A stretch of 44,765 nucleotides of DNA from DAISWO01 sp036826295 (GCA_036826295.1 DAISWO010000006.1:1-44765), one strand, 5' to 3'; shown: positions 8,166 through 16,329, counted from the first letter of the stretch. Translations and numbers: made by a program. The notes: generated from the sequence alone by a model not told the origin.

Positions 8166-8726
8166 ATGAAATACTTCGTTGGATTATTAATCGTGTTGCT
8201 AGTCATCGGCGGAATTTTCCTTGGGTTTAACTTAGGGGATAATGATAACAAAAGTCCCTCGACACCTAACTCATCATCAAATGCCCAAGTTCTGGACCTA
8301 AGCAATAGTGGCCTAACAAGCGTTTCGGCAGATATTTATAGCCAAACAGCGACTACGACACTACTACTCTCAAATAACAGCATTAAGTCATTGCCATCTG
8401 AAATGGGCAAAATGACAAAGCTTGAAGTATTTAAAATTGATCACAATATTTTGGAGGGCAGTCTAATCGGCGAAATCCGTCAAATGTCCCAATTAAGAGT
8501 GCTCGACGTTAGTAATAATACAATGACAGGTATTCCAGCTGAGATTGGTCAACTAAGCAAGCTAGAAACCCTAGATTATAGCAATAATAGAATTGATGGC
8601 TTGCCTAATGAACTTGCCAACTTAAAAAATAATCTGCAAGAGCTCAAGCTTACTGGTAATCCTCTATCTCAGGACAAAATTAATAAGCTTAAAGCCGACC
8701 TGCCTAGTACAACTATTATTTTTTAA
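8166..8726 (+). CDS. Membrane-anchored leucine-rich-repeat protein
   Basis: A 186-residue protein with an N-terminal hydrophobic anchor (about 1-22), an Asp/Ser linker and five to six leucine-rich repeats of the LxxLxLSxNxL type (for example VLDVSNNTMTGIPAEIG). The repeats should form an extracellular curved binding surface, perhaps for contact with other cells; that role is inference. TAAAAT at 8154-8159 ends 6 nt before the ATG, predicting leaderless translation. Its 3' end overlaps the convergent 8716 gene by 11 nt. Confidence 0.85.
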   Translation: MKYFVGLLIVLLVIGGIFLGFNLGDNDNKSPSTPNSSSNAQVLDLSNSGLTSVSADIYSQTATTTLLLSNNSIKSLPSEMGKMTKLEVFKIDHNILEGSLIGEIRQMSQLRVLDVSNNTMTGIPAEIGQLSKLETLDYSNNRIDGLPNELANLKNNLQELKLTGNPLSQDKINKLKADLPSTTIIF

Positions 8727-9267
8727 CGGCGTCGTAGAAATTTGCCATACTAACGCTAACGTAAGGGACTAGCCATAGAAAACCAATACCTAGAGTTAGT
8801 ATCGACAAGATAAACCACCCACTAAACCTCAGGCACAGCATAAAGTACTTACCTTTGTGGCCCATCATCATCTGTTTACTTTTCTTTATTGCATCACTCC
8901 CGCTAATTTTTTTATCGTCAGCCATAATAAAAAATGTCTGAGAATAAGCAATCGCTGCGATAATACCCGGAATAATTAGTAGAAGCATCCATAGCAAAAT
9001 AAATACAATCATTAGAAGGTTTGCGACTAAAGAATTTGCAAAGTTTTTAAAACCATCGAAAAGTTGCGAGAATTCGGCTTTTTTACCTCTTGCTATATTA
9101 AGTGCAAATATTGACGCCCCCAGCTGCATCGCGCCACCAATAAGCAAACTAACCTCATTACCAAGACCACTAATCAGTAAAAATACAAAAAACGTTCCAA
9201 TCGCTAAATTCCATTGGTTAGACAATGATTCTCTTGCTTTAGTTGTAATCTCTTTATTATCTATCAC
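8716..9267 (-). CDS. DUF975-like integral membrane protein
   Basis: A polytopic protein of about 183 residues with several hydrophobic helices. The C-terminal half has the DUF975-type features: SDAIKKSKQMMMGHKGKYF, then SILTLGIGFLWLVPY and a final AxxFYDAV. The function of this family is unknown. The GTG at 9267 is chosen because AAGGAG lies 6 nt upstream; an in-frame ATG at 9291 would add eight residues but would bury that Shine-Dalgarno in coding sequence. Confidence 0.8.
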   Translation of the reverse strand: MIDNKEITTKARESLSNQWNLAIGTFFVFLLISGLGNEVSLLIGGAMQLGASIFALNIARGKKAEFSQLFDGFKNFANSLVANLLMIVFILLWMLLLIIPGIIAAIAYSQTFFIMADDKKISGSDAIKKSKQMMMGHKGKYFMLCLRFSGWFILSILTLGIGFLWLVPYVSVSMANFYDAVKK

Positions 9268-9371
9268 TACGTTCTCCTTATTTATGTTCATACAATATCA
9301 TAATCCGAGTTTCGCCCATTAACTCTTTTAGAATTTATACATATAACAATAACGAGATTATTACGGAAACA

Positions 9372-9662
9372 CTACGACTTTTTCTTTTGCTGAGTGCGAG
9401 TAGTTACAACGTACATAGCGCCAACCAAAGCAAGGGCAAGCCCAGAATAAATCAATGGATTTGGTATTTGAATATTGGCCTCGGGTGCAGAAGATGGGTC
9501 AGAGCAATACACATCGGTAGGCAAAGCATCCAGAGTCAATCTAGCACATCTATACTTGGTAGTTATCTCCGTTTCATTGGTAACGGGTGCATTAATGTAA
9601 CCATACAAGATTAGCGATAATCCAAGTGCGACTATGATAAGCGAGATAGTTTTTTTATTCAT
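9372..9662 (-). CDS. Small two-helix membrane protein with a two-cysteine extracytoplasmic loop
   Basis: A 96-residue protein: helix 1 around residues 5-22, a polar loop of about 45 residues holding two cysteines (KYRCARL and VYCSDP) that could form a disulphide, helix 2 and a basic QQKKKS tail. The ATG at 9662 is exactly 6 nt after a TATGAT (9674-9669 on the minus strand), a leaderless arrangement. No family recognised. Confidence 0.6.
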   Translation of the reverse strand: MNKKTISLIIVALGLSLILYGYINAPVTNETEITTKYRCARLTLDALPTDVYCSDPSSAPEANIQIPNPLIYSGLALALVGAMYVVTTRTQQKKKS

Positions 9663-9731
9663 GCCATCATCATACCAAGACAAGAGTCTAGCGACTATGT
9701 ATTTGTTTTGATAATTATATTTTCGCTAAGG

Positions 9732-10163
9732 CTAGTGACTACCTAATTTTTGAAATAATTTGTAGGCAAGTTTGTGCACAACAGTTACGCATAAAACGAT
9801 AGATAGGATGCCAAAGAATCCGTTTATGGCAATGTATTCTCCGAAAATAATATCCAGTATCCAAATAAACACGAATTTCGACAAGAACATGATGAGCCAA
9901 ACTGAGAAAAACATGAGCAAGCGATAAATAGTCCCTTGACGGTCTTTTAGTACATTAATGATCCAACCCTTCAATTGGAAGGCCAGATACGTGAGACTTT
10001 CTAGGATAACTGAGGCAAAAAATATTGTAGAAAAACTTTGCGCATCGACAATCGATGTATAGTCGTTAAAAAAGCCAAGTACCGAGGCATAGATTAGCGT
10101 TCCAACGAATAGCTCTTGAAAGATGAGTTGTTGGGGAGTAAAAAAAGTTTTTTTAGAATGCAT
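9732..10163 (-). CDS. Four-helix membrane protein, divergent from the TetR gene
   Basis: A 143-residue protein with about four hydrophobic helices (for example SVWLIMFLSKFVFIWILDII). Not recognised. It is transcribed divergently from the TetR-family gene at 10275 and shares its 112-nt intergenic region, so it could be a target of that regulator, although the recognised palindrome lies closer to the TetR start. Confidence 0.65.
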   Translation of the reverse strand: MHSKKTFFTPQQLIFQELFVGTLIYASVLGFFNDYTSIVDAQSFSTIFFASVILESLTYLAFQLKGWIINVLKDRQGTIYRLLMFFSVWLIMFLSKFVFIWILDIIFGEYIAINGFFGILSIVLCVTVVHKLAYKLFQKLGSH

Positions 10164-10215
10164 ACCCTGATTTTAGCAAAAGAAAAGATATTTTTACTTT
10201 ATCAATTTAAAATAC

Positions 10216-10245
10216 TTGCATTAAAAATAGAACGAGTGTTACACT
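10216..10245 (+). promoter_or_regulatory. Promoter of the TetR-fasciclin operon
   Basis: TTGCAT (10216-10221), an 18-nt spacer and TACACT (10240-10245) form a plausible sigma70 promoter. The -10 overlaps the short palindrome GTGTTACAC (10237-10245), and the predicted start falls at or beside the larger operator, as expected for repression by steric block. Confidence 0.55.
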
Positions 10246-10251
10246 ATTAAT

Positions 10252-10267
10252 TGTAACGATTGTTACA
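10252..10267. promoter_or_regulatory. Predicted TetR-type operator
   Basis: TGTAACGATTGTTACA is a 16-bp inverted repeat with 6-bp arms TGTAAC/GTTACA, centred between the promoter and the TetR start codon at 10275. A related GTGTTACAC half-element overlaps the -10 box. Position and symmetry fit autoregulation by the adjacent TetR protein; this is inference. Confidence 0.6.
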
Positions 10268-10274
10268 GAATATT

Positions 10275-10862
10275 ATGACAGTATCCACTAAAGATCACAT
10301 TACCAAAATTTCTAAAAGCCTTTTTGCGAAAAACGGTTATGAAGGTTTTTCTATGCGTACGCTATCAAAAGAATCAGGAGTTGGTTTATCCAGTATTTAT
10401 CATTTTTTTATTGATAAAGACGAAATTTTAAAAGATATTTTTAAAACTACTCGTAGAGAACTCGGAATAGCTAGGGCAAAACTACCCGACTCTGATTCTG
10501 CGGAAGCAATGCTACGCGACAGAATTAAGTTTCAGTTTAAGCACATAGAAGACGTGGTATTTGTGCTCAAATACTACCTTCATTTTCGCCCAGATTTTCT
10601 AAGACAAAATACCGGGTATCTACCATCAAAAGCATATTTGCACATCGAAGAAGTCCTTCAGGTTGGGGTAGCGAATGGGGAGTTTTGTATAAACGCCTCT
10701 GAAATCAACAAAGAATCCAAAGTAATCGCACACGCAATAAATGGCTTTTTACTTGAATATTATCCAAATCCCCCTAAAAAATCCGAACTTGAAGAACTTA
10801 CAAATTCAATTCATTTGTTTTTAATGCGAAGCTTGACGAACAAGGAGGCATCAATGACATAG
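10275..10862 (+). CDS. TetR/AcrR family transcriptional regulator
   Basis: A 195-residue protein whose N-terminal HTH spans about residues 5-50: AKNGYEGFSMRTLSKESGVG, then SSIYHFFIDKDEIL, matching the TetR pattern. The C-terminal helical domain is the ligand and dimer part, with no recognisable ligand. The ATG at 10275 is chosen because the earlier in-frame start at 10260 lies inside the operator palindrome. It is followed 45 nt later by the fasciclin gene on the same strand, probably one transcript ending at the terminator near 11502. Confidence 0.9.
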   Translation: MTVSTKDHITKISKSLFAKNGYEGFSMRTLSKESGVGLSSIYHFFIDKDEILKDIFKTTRRELGIARAKLPDSDSAEAMLRDRIKFQFKHIEDVVFVLKYYLHFRPDFLRQNTGYLPSKAYLHIEEVLQVGVANGEFCINASEINKESKVIAHAINGFLLEYYPNPPKKSELEELTNSIHLFLMRSLTNKEASMT

Positions 10863-10907
10863 GAGGGTAAATTTATATGTAAGATAAATTAATAAGGAGG
10901 AGTAATT

Positions 10908-11480
10908 ATGGAAAACAGTAACAAAACAACAGGGATAATCATAGCAGTAGTAGCCGTCCTAGCTGTAGGAGGCGGGGTGCTCTGGGCGATGAATCGTAAT
11001 GACAGCAACGACCAAGCTAATCAATCACAGCAAACCGATCAGACAACACAACCATCTAAAACAATTGTAGTAGTTGCGTCCGACACACCAAGTCTTTCAA
11101 CACTAGTAACGGCAGTGAAAGCAGCGAGTTTAGTTGGGACCCTGCAAGACAGTGGGCCGTACACTGTTTTTGCGCCAACCAACGAAGCCTTTGAGGCACT
11201 GCCAAAAGGTACGTTGGCTACGCTTCTAAAACCTGAAAACGTAGACCAGTTAAAGTCAATACTGACTTACCACGTCGTGTCAGGAAAAGTTATGTCAGCT
11301 GATCTAAAAGATGGTCAAGAAATAACTACAGTTCAGGGCGAAAAGATAACTGTTTCGATAGCAGACGGCAAAGTTTACCTAACCGATGCTAAGGGCAACA
11401 AAGTTATGGTGCAACAAGCAGACATTAATGCCAAAAACGGTGTTGTACACACTATTGACGGAGTGTTATTGCCTAGCTAA
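10908..11480 (+). CDS. Membrane-anchored fasciclin (FAS1) domain protein
   Basis: A 190-residue protein with a hydrophobic N-terminal anchor (about 8-27), a Gln/Thr-rich linker and one FAS1 domain (about 50-190). FAS1 hallmarks are FAPTNEAFEAL and, later, LTYHVVSGKV and NGVVHTIDGVLLP. Such domains mediate adhesion to surfaces or cells. The ATG has a strong GGAGG Shine-Dalgarno. It follows the TetR gene, so surface adhesion may be under its control; this is inference from the operon. Confidence 0.92.
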   Translation: MENSNKTTGIIIAVVAVLAVGGGVLWAMNRNDSNDQANQSQQTDQTTQPSKTIVVVASDTPSLSTLVTAVKAASLVGTLQDSGPYTVFAPTNEAFEALPKGTLATLLKPENVDQLKSILTYHVVSGKVMSADLKDGQEITTVQGEKITVSIADGKVYLTDAKGNKVMVQQADINAKNGVVHTIDGVLLPS

Positions 11481-11501
11481 TAAAAATACAAAAAATACTA
11501 T

Positions 11502-11535
11502 AATAACCCGGCTTGCGAGACCGGGTTATTTTTTT
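11502..11535 (+). terminator. Intrinsic terminator of the TetR-fasciclin operon
   Basis: A perfect 10-bp stem AATAACCCGG/CCGGGTTATT with a 9-nt loop is followed by TTTTT. It lies 22 nt after the fasciclin stop. The following 166 nt to 11701 hold no gene that can be seen. Confidence 0.92.
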
Positions 11536-11701
11536 AATTAACTGTCTATAAACGTCTAAGGCTCTATCGACTAAATATGTTTGAAGCCTGTACGGCACCA
11601 ATCACACGAACAGTCTCGTTAAAGCCTTATCACATAGTCCGTGAGTAACCTCGATTTTTCGGGCATCATAGATTTATACCCTATCTCTGCTACGATTGTC
11701 T

Positions 11702-12550
11702 CTATTTTTCTCTGCCGAGAATGCTACCTAGGTGGGCTGCAACATTTTCTCGTAATCCTTTTTGGCGTGGCGAATCATTCATTACAGACAGCGGAAGTCC
11801 TAGTCTAGCCTCAGTATCATGTACAAGACTTAGCATATCCTGCCTTAAATAATCTCGAAGCGCCATAAGCTCTGGGTGTTTAGGGTTTTCTCGGTACCAT
11901 TCGATGGCTTCGGTACCTATTGGGTGTGGCTCGCCAAATTTGATTACGACATTAGTATCGTCGTGCCTCTTCAGGCAACCACCTAATCTATTCCCAGAAA
12001 CCGCAGCAATTACCAGATCAGTTGGTTCTCCGTCACCAGCCAATTCACTATGTAGTGACGCGGCCAGCACAGCGCCTGCAGAAAATGGGTTTATAACACC
12101 CCTGTTCCGACCAGATTCAGGGGCTATAAGCGCAACGCCATTAGGGGTATCGTGCATACCCTCAGCCAGAGCAGTCCCTAGTCCTAAAGCTAGGCCTCCA
12201 ATTCGTTTATTACCATCAGCATCTCTCTTTGGTCTTATAGTCCAGACAACTCCCATTTGTTCTATTAGTCGTCCAACAACCGGTTGTCTTAGTTTATCTT
12301 TCGCAGCCACTATAAAAGTTTTTTCTTCTCGTTGTCGTAAGGTTGCAAGCACTGCGTAAAATGGGTCAGTTGCATCATCATGATCATAAGCTAGAACAAT
12401 AGGTCTTTCGCCTTCGGGCAAATTGCCTTCAACCTCAACCCCAGCACGCTCAAAAAAACCCGCTAGTTTTTCAAAAGCGTATCCTTGGTTTTCATGCCTT
12501 TCCTCGGGTGTTAAGCCTTGTGTAGGAAAGGGCCAGTGTATCTCAGACAT
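11702..12550 (-). CDS. Divergent PlsC-like glycerolipid acyltransferase
   Basis: A 282-residue protein with a weak acyltransferase fold signature: H57-x4-D62 in YDHDDATD matches the HX4D catalytic motif, PESGR at 144-148 resembles the PEGTR substrate motif, and VVIKFGEPHPIG resembles the later hydrophobic-glycine motif. If correct it would transfer an acyl chain to a glycerophosphate-type acceptor. The middle of PEGTR is changed (PESGR), so the substrate may differ. It stands alone with no predicted membrane helix. Confidence 0.6.
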   Translation of the reverse strand: MSEIHWPFPTQGLTPEERHENQGYAFEKLAGFFERAGVEVEGNLPEGERPIVLAYDHDDATDPFYAVLATLRQREEKTFIVAAKDKLRQPVVGRLIEQMGVVWTIRPKRDADGNKRIGGLALGLGTALAEGMHDTPNGVALIAPESGRNRGVINPFSAGAVLAASLHSELAGDGEPTDLVIAAVSGNRLGGCLKRHDDTNVVIKFGEPHPIGTEAIEWYRENPKHPELMALRDYLRQDMLSLVHDTEARLGLPLSVMNDSPRQKGLRENVAAHLGSILGREK

Positions 12551-12632
12551 AAGTACAATTTAACATATTATGCCATACTATAAAATCATAAGCAATATGT
12601 GCATCTAGGCCCTTGAAAAGCCAGGGTAGACG

Positions 12633-13022
12633 CTATCGCAACTCACCAACGTGCAGCTGTATAAACTCTTTTTCTTCCAGAAAGTACATATTGCTTAGTG
12701 CGTCATCAATGCTCGTCCATATCTTATCTTCATCGGGATCATTATCAGACACACCTATTTCCTGCATCTTATAGACTTTGATAGTCTTCTCGACAGTCTC
12801 GCCTGAGTCTTCAACCGCTAACCTAGTAAGCTCACCTAGGTACCCCTTTATCTCGACCTTAACACCCGTCTCTTCTTCTACCTCACGTATTGCAGTCTGG
12901 GACTCTGTTTCGTCATTTTCTAAGTGACCTTTTGGAATGGCGTACATCCCGCTCTCAAGACGAATTAAAAGGATCTTCTTATTCTTTACGGCTATTCCGC
13001 CCGCAGACGTAACTTTATTCAT
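12633..13022 (-). CDS. NUDIX hydrolase
   Basis: A 129-residue NUDIX domain protein. The Nudix box begins GHLENDE and continues with REVEEETGV, matching GX5EX7REUXEEXGU. It should hydrolyse a nucleoside diphosphate linked to another moiety; the substrate cannot be deduced. The ATG at 13022 follows TATAGT by exactly 6 nt (leaderless). An in-frame upstream ATG exists but would translate through the repeated terminator module between 13030 and 13111, so it is rejected. Confidence 0.92.
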   Translation of the reverse strand: MNKVTSAGGIAVKNKKILLIRLESGMYAIPKGHLENDETESQTAIREVEEETGVKVEIKGYLGELTRLAVEDSGETVEKTIKVYKMQEIGVSDNDPDEDKIWTSIDDALSNMYFLEEKEFIQLHVGELR

Positions 13023-13041
13023 AGTGTAACTATACCAAAGA

Positions 13042-13067
13042 AAAACTTCTCGGTGTTGAGGAGTTTT
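13042..13067 (-). terminator. Terminator hairpin upstream of the NUDIX promoter (repeat module A)
   Basis: On the minus strand AAAACTCCTC, a short loop and GAGAAGTTTT form a 10-bp stem with one mismatch, followed by TTTTTC. It ends 7 nt before the TATAGT of the NUDIX gene, closing the transcript of the gene above. Confidence 0.65.
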
Positions 13068-13111
13068 AAGCATAAGCGATTGGAGGGCCACTGTCGTCGC
13101 TATCGCAACTA
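13064..13111 (-). repeat. Intergenic repeat module, copy A
   Basis: On the plus strand the core reads TTTTAAGCATAAG, a short spacer, GGAGGGCCA, a short spacer, then GCTATCGCAACTA. Related copies are at 13643-13691, 14324-14372 and, more diverged, 16353-16403. Each sits between two minus-strand genes, just beyond the previous stop codon or upstream of the next promoter. Confidence 0.6.
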
Positions 13112-13114
13112 CAA

Positions 13115-13573
13115 TTATCTACCTTCAGAGTACCAGTAGGCTTTATCCGTAACTATCTCTACCTCATTTGTTGCAGCATCAATAACTCTTGTCCAAATTG
13201 AAGGGTTATCTGGGTTAACAGGATCCACTTGGATTCGGATTCCACCCTCAGGTATGCATTCCGTTCCTTCGCGGGGCAGATAAGAGGCCGCAAGTAGCAC
13301 ATCCTTAGGCACCTCATGCGTGAAACCATTTACAGGGCAGGCGCTAGTATCCGTTATCACATCAATGTCTAATCCAGGATCCAGTGTTACCTTAGCGATA
13401 CTTCTATGCAAGACCTCCCACTCACTACGAATCCTTGGTCTCGAAACAGTCACCTTCGAGTTAGAACCAGAGACCCCATCCCGAAGACCAAATACGGGTT
13501 TTCGGTGCATATCCTCTATCTCAGCCATGTCGATGTTAATAGTAAAATAATCTGGTCCCCTTAGAAACTTCAT
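13115..13573 (-). CDS. Hypothetical protein
   Basis: A 152-residue soluble protein, not recognised. It begins MKFLRGPDYFTINIDMAEIE and has a beta-rich, proline-containing C-terminal half (VDPVNPDNPSIWTRVIDAAT). The ATG at 13573 is chosen because GATACT lies exactly 6 nt upstream; the frame is open further upstream but that extension would run through the repeated intergenic module. No neighbours suggest a role. Confidence 0.65.
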   Translation of the reverse strand: MKFLRGPDYFTINIDMAEIEDMHRKPVFGLRDGVSGSNSKVTVSRPRIRSEWEVLHRSIAKVTLDPGLDIDVITDTSACPVNGFTHEVPKDVLLAASYLPREGTECIPEGGIRIQVDPVNPDNPSIWTRVIDAATNEVEIVTDKAYWYSEGR

Positions 13574-13642
13574 ATATGTAGTATCTCTAGTTAATATTCG
13601 TCGTGCAAGCGAAAGCAAAATAAAGAAACACATTTCGGAGTC

Positions 13643-13691
13643 TTTTAAGCATAAGTGGTAAGGAGGGCCATAGTCTTGTCGGTAGCAACTA
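13643..13691 (-). repeat. Intergenic repeat module, copy B
   Basis: Contains TTTTAAGCATAAG, GGAGGGCCA and GTAGCAACTA in the same order as copy A, between the genes ending at 13725 and starting at 13573. The hairpin that follows in copies A and C is not clear here. Confidence 0.6.
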
Positions 13692-13724
13692 TAATTCAAA
13701 GAGAGAAGTTCAATTTAACAACTT

Positions 13725-14282
13725 TCAAATATATGTAATTCCGAGTATAGCTGCAACAAAACAGGCGAAATAACCAGCCTGTAAAAACAAAAGGTATTTA
13801 TGGGCACCTTTAGCGACAGCAAGAAAAGTAGTTATGCCGAGCATAATACCCAACATTGTAAATGCAAGCATCGTCATCGAAGTTGTAATATTGCCTGAAA
13901 CTATCAATATATACATTGCAGGCAGTAGTAAAACTGCAGAACAGCCAGCTAGTAAGCGATGATATTTTGATTTCAAACCGCCACTTTCGGGAACTAATGT
14001 ACAAGTAAACTGAGTAGCTGCCGATAGGACTATAAGTATCGTAAACCATATAGAAAGTTTGAAAGTGGGTATAAACCATTGAATAAAAAACAAAAGCAGT
14101 AGAGGGAGCATAACGGCAAAAAGTGCTGAATAGTATATAGTTGAAGCCTTGTGTGCTGCTGAATGTTGGCTAAAAGTGTATTGGCTACCTTTTGGCCACT
14201 TACGCACTAAAAAAAGTAAACCCATAACAGTAATTACCGCTGCAATAAGTCCGAAGTTCATATATGTTTGGTTTGCTTGCAT
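13725..14282 (-). CDS. Multi-spanning membrane protein
   Basis: A 185-residue protein with five to six hydrophobic helices and short polar loops (for example FGLIAAVITVMGLLFLVRKW near the N-terminus). Not recognised. The ATG at 14282 has TATGAT ending exactly 6 nt upstream. An earlier in-frame ATG would read through the terminator hairpin of repeat copy C; its predicted peptide strongly resembles the equivalent extension of the NUDIX gene only because both come from the repeat. Confidence 0.7.
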   Translation of the reverse strand: MQANQTYMNFGLIAAVITVMGLLFLVRKWPKGSQYTFSQHSAAHKASTIYYSALFAVMLPLLLLFFIQWFIPTFKLSIWFTILIVLSAATQFTCTLVPESGGLKSKYHRLLAGCSAVLLLPAMYILIVSGNITTSMTMLAFTMLGIMLGITTFLAVAKGAHKYLLFLQAGYFACFVAAILGITYI

Positions 14283-14296
14283 AAAGTAATCATACC

Positions 14297-14327
14297 AAAG
14301 AAAAACTCCTAGGTGCTGAGGAGTTTT
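14297..14327 (-). terminator. Terminator hairpin upstream of the 14282 gene (repeat module C)
   Basis: On the minus strand AAAACTCCT, an 8-nt loop and AGGAGTTTT form a perfect 9-bp stem followed by TTCTTT. It probably ends pyrD transcription and abuts the TATGAT promoter element of the next gene. Confidence 0.75.
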
Positions 14328-14372
14328 AAGCATAAGTTTTTTGGAGGGCCATCTGTAATGCTATTGCAATCA
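14324..14372 (-). repeat. Intergenic repeat module, copy C
   Basis: Contains TTTTAAGCATAAG, GGAGGGCCA and GCTATTGCAA, matching copies A and B. It lies between pyrD and the membrane protein gene, joined to the terminator at 14297-14327. Confidence 0.6.
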
Positions 14373-14441
14373 AGATTCAGGTAAATATCGTTGATCAGAC
14401 TCTACAAATTAGTCAAACGATAACTGCCAAGCAGATATGTC

Positions 14442-15587
14442 TCATTCTCTTGTATCTAATGCTTCGGTCCCGATTGCTTCACCGAGTGTTTGATATCCAT
14501 CTTGTTCTAAGAGCTTCGCTAAACCTTTATTAATCTGGCCGATAAGTTGAGGTCCTTCGAATATCATGCCGGTAATAAGCTCTACTAGACTGGCACCTAA
14601 TTTGATTTTGACGTAGGCGTCCTCGGCAGAAAATATACCTCCAACCCCAATTATTACAAAACGCTTATTGTACTTTCTATACGTCTTGCGAATGAGATCG
14701 TTGCTCAGGTCCCAGGTTGGCCTCCCGCTCAGGTTACCTTTTAATGTCTCGGGTAACGGATCCATTAGTTCTGCTTGACCTCTGTCCTTGGCTAAGTTAC
14801 TTATTGTTACGCCCGCAATTGCATGCTTGTCGGCTACTTTCAGCAACTCTTTAAATTCGTTCCAAGGTAAATGTGCCGGCATTTTAATAAACACGGGCTG
14901 TCTGATGTTAAGTTGGTCTACTGCACTAAGTAGCGCTTTTAGGCGCTCTGGGGTCGTAAAAGGTTCTCCTCCGTAAGTATTGGGGCACGAGATATTTAGT
15001 GTGTACATATCACCTGAATTAGCCTTAGTTAGTATCATTAAACTACCGACATAATCAGCAATGGCCTCTTTATCTGTACAGGTTTCTTTGGAGTTAGTTT
15101 TTGCAACCGAAATATTCAATGGAAAATCTTGAAACGTATCACTCGGATAGTTATTTAAAGTTTTTATAATTGCCTTAACCCCTTTATTTGCTAGACCTGC
15201 GTACACAACTAGCGATTTAGTGTTGGGCAGTCGATGAAACCAAGGCCGAGGATTGCCCTCGCATTCACGAAAAGTTAGTGAGCCGCCCTCCATAAATCCA
15301 AATCCAGTTGCTTTAAATAATTTTGCAAGTTCAAAGTTTTTATCAAAACCAGCTGATAACCCTACAGGATTGTGAAATTTAATACCAAGAATATTTTGGC
15401 TTAACATAGTTTCATTTTTGTAAGCCCAAATTACTCGAAGGAAGTAATTAACTGTGCGGGATTTTTGTAAACGCGAGCCAAACTTAACTAGTGAATTATG
15501 AACACTGTCAGGCTTAAATTTAAACAAAATAGGCTTAGCAAGGTATTTGTACGTTAAGCTACTTGTGCGACTAATTATTGTTATCAT
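14442..15587 (-). CDS. pyrD: Dihydroorotate dehydrogenase, class 2-like (PyrD)
   Basis: FMN enzyme oxidising dihydroorotate to orotate in pyrimidine synthesis. The 381-residue length, the N-terminal helical extension (LFKFKPDSVHNSLV) and NPVGLSAGFDKN, GNPRPWFHRLP and the phosphate site VGGIFSAEDAYVKIKLGAS fit the membrane-associated quinone-dependent class 2. The catalytic-base position reads LNISCPNT, with C201 where class 2 enzymes normally have serine (SSPNT); cysteine is typical of class 1. No other pyrimidine gene is nearby. The stop is TGA. A TATACT lies 11 nt before the ATG. Confidence 0.9.
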   Translation of the reverse strand: MITIISRTSSLTYKYLAKPILFKFKPDSVHNSLVKFGSRLQKSRTVNYFLRVIWAYKNETMLSQNILGIKFHNPVGLSAGFDKNFELAKLFKATGFGFMEGGSLTFRECEGNPRPWFHRLPNTKSLVVYAGLANKGVKAIIKTLNNYPSDTFQDFPLNISVAKTNSKETCTDKEAIADYVGSLMILTKANSGDMYTLNISCPNTYGGEPFTTPERLKALLSAVDQLNIRQPVFIKMPAHLPWNEFKELLKVADKHAIAGVTISNLAKDRGQAELMDPLPETLKGNLSGRPTWDLSNDLIRKTYRKYNKRFVIIGVGGIFSAEDAYVKIKLGASLVELITGMIFEGPQLIGQINKGLAKLLEQDGYQTLGEAIGTEALDTRE

Positions 15588-15700
15588 AAATCGTTTTTAG
15601 TATAACGCAATAATAACTCGGCTACTCAATCAACGGCTATCGGTTTGCTGGATGACCACCGTAGACTCTATTGGATGCAAAATTAGAACATTAAATTCAA

Positions 15701-16315
15701 CTAGAAAGGCTGCCTGATTATTGTTTTGAGCTTTGATGGATCGGTTCGACGAGGATCACCTAAGTAAATTTCGTGGTGGTGTTTATTGTTTTCATCAAGT
15801 TCACCACCCTGCTCTTTGATGAATTTATGTAACTCAAGAATTGTCGGTCCTTCATCGGAATAAGGACCCATATACATTACTTGTGCAGATCGGCCTTCGT
15901 CATAAGACGTATAGCGTATTTTATCTATTGATCTTAGGTTTTTCTTTTCCTTAACTTGTATAACTGCTTCATTAAATATATCTTCTGTAACCGCCTCTGG
16001 TTGCATGATCATCGCCGTCCACTGCCAGTTCTTTTTATTACCAGTTATAAAATCTTCCATATTATCAGACCACCACAAACCTTCAAGTGGCATGACGCCA
16101 AAATCTTTTCCATACTTATTCTTGCAAGTAAATTTAATCGTATATGCAACTGGGTAGAGGGCCTGAATAGCATCTATGTATTCTTGACTGGTGTTTGGGT
16201 CGCCTTTGCCGTCTATCATAATAAAGTTCATCTTTGGAACTTGTACTACAACGGGCTTACCGATTTTTGTGTGATAAAAGTCTTTAAAATGCTTTTTGTA
16301 ATCAACTTTATCCAT
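15701..16315 (-). CDS. GyrI-like small-molecule-binding domain protein
   Basis: A 204-residue protein of the GyrI-like / SOUL-like ligand-binding group often annotated 'GyrI-like domain-containing'. Features: FIMIDGKGDPN early, LEGLWWSD in the middle, AQVMYMGPYSDEGPTI and the C-terminal HHHEIYLGDPRRTDP. These domains bind hydrophobic or drug-like ligands. There is no DNA-binding domain, so it is not a MerR/AraC regulator itself. GATACT lies 8 nt upstream of the start; repeat copy D and its terminator lie just above. Confidence 0.82.
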   Translation of the reverse strand: MDKVDYKKHFKDFYHTKIGKPVVVQVPKMNFIMIDGKGDPNTSQEYIDAIQALYPVAYTIKFTCKNKYGKDFGVMPLEGLWWSDNMEDFITGNKKNWQWTAMIMQPEAVTEDIFNEAVIQVKEKKNLRSIDKIRYTSYDEGRSAQVMYMGPYSDEGPTILELHKFIKEQGGELDENNKHHHEIYLGDPRRTDPSKLKTIIRQPF

Positions 16316-16329
16316 ACATTCATAGTATC

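Noticed and set aside
12590..12645. Possible fifth copy of the intergenic repeat near GCTATCGCAACT
   Set aside because: Only the GCTATCGCAACT end matches well; the TTAAGCATAAG part and terminator are not recognisable.
13020..13091. N-terminal extension of the NUDIX protein (starting MALQSLMLKTPQH)
   Set aside because: It reads through a repeated intergenic module, a terminator hairpin and the TATAGT box 6 nt before the ATG at 13022. The similar extension of the 14282 gene comes from the shared repeat, not from a conserved leader peptide.
14280..14333. Leader peptide MLKTPQHLGVFLWYDYF in front of the 14282 membrane protein
   Set aside because: Same reason: it lies in repeat copy C across a terminator stem; similarity to the NUDIX extension is explained by DNA repetition.
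12633..14372. Integron cassette array with attC sites
   Set aside because: The repeats lack paired core sites of GTTRRRY / RYYYAAC type and no integrase gene is present.
14442..14444. UGA recoded as glycine (code 25 of some CPR lineages)
   Set aside because: UGA ends pyrD at a normal family length, and also ends the murD upstream ORF and small genes, so the standard bacterial code fits.
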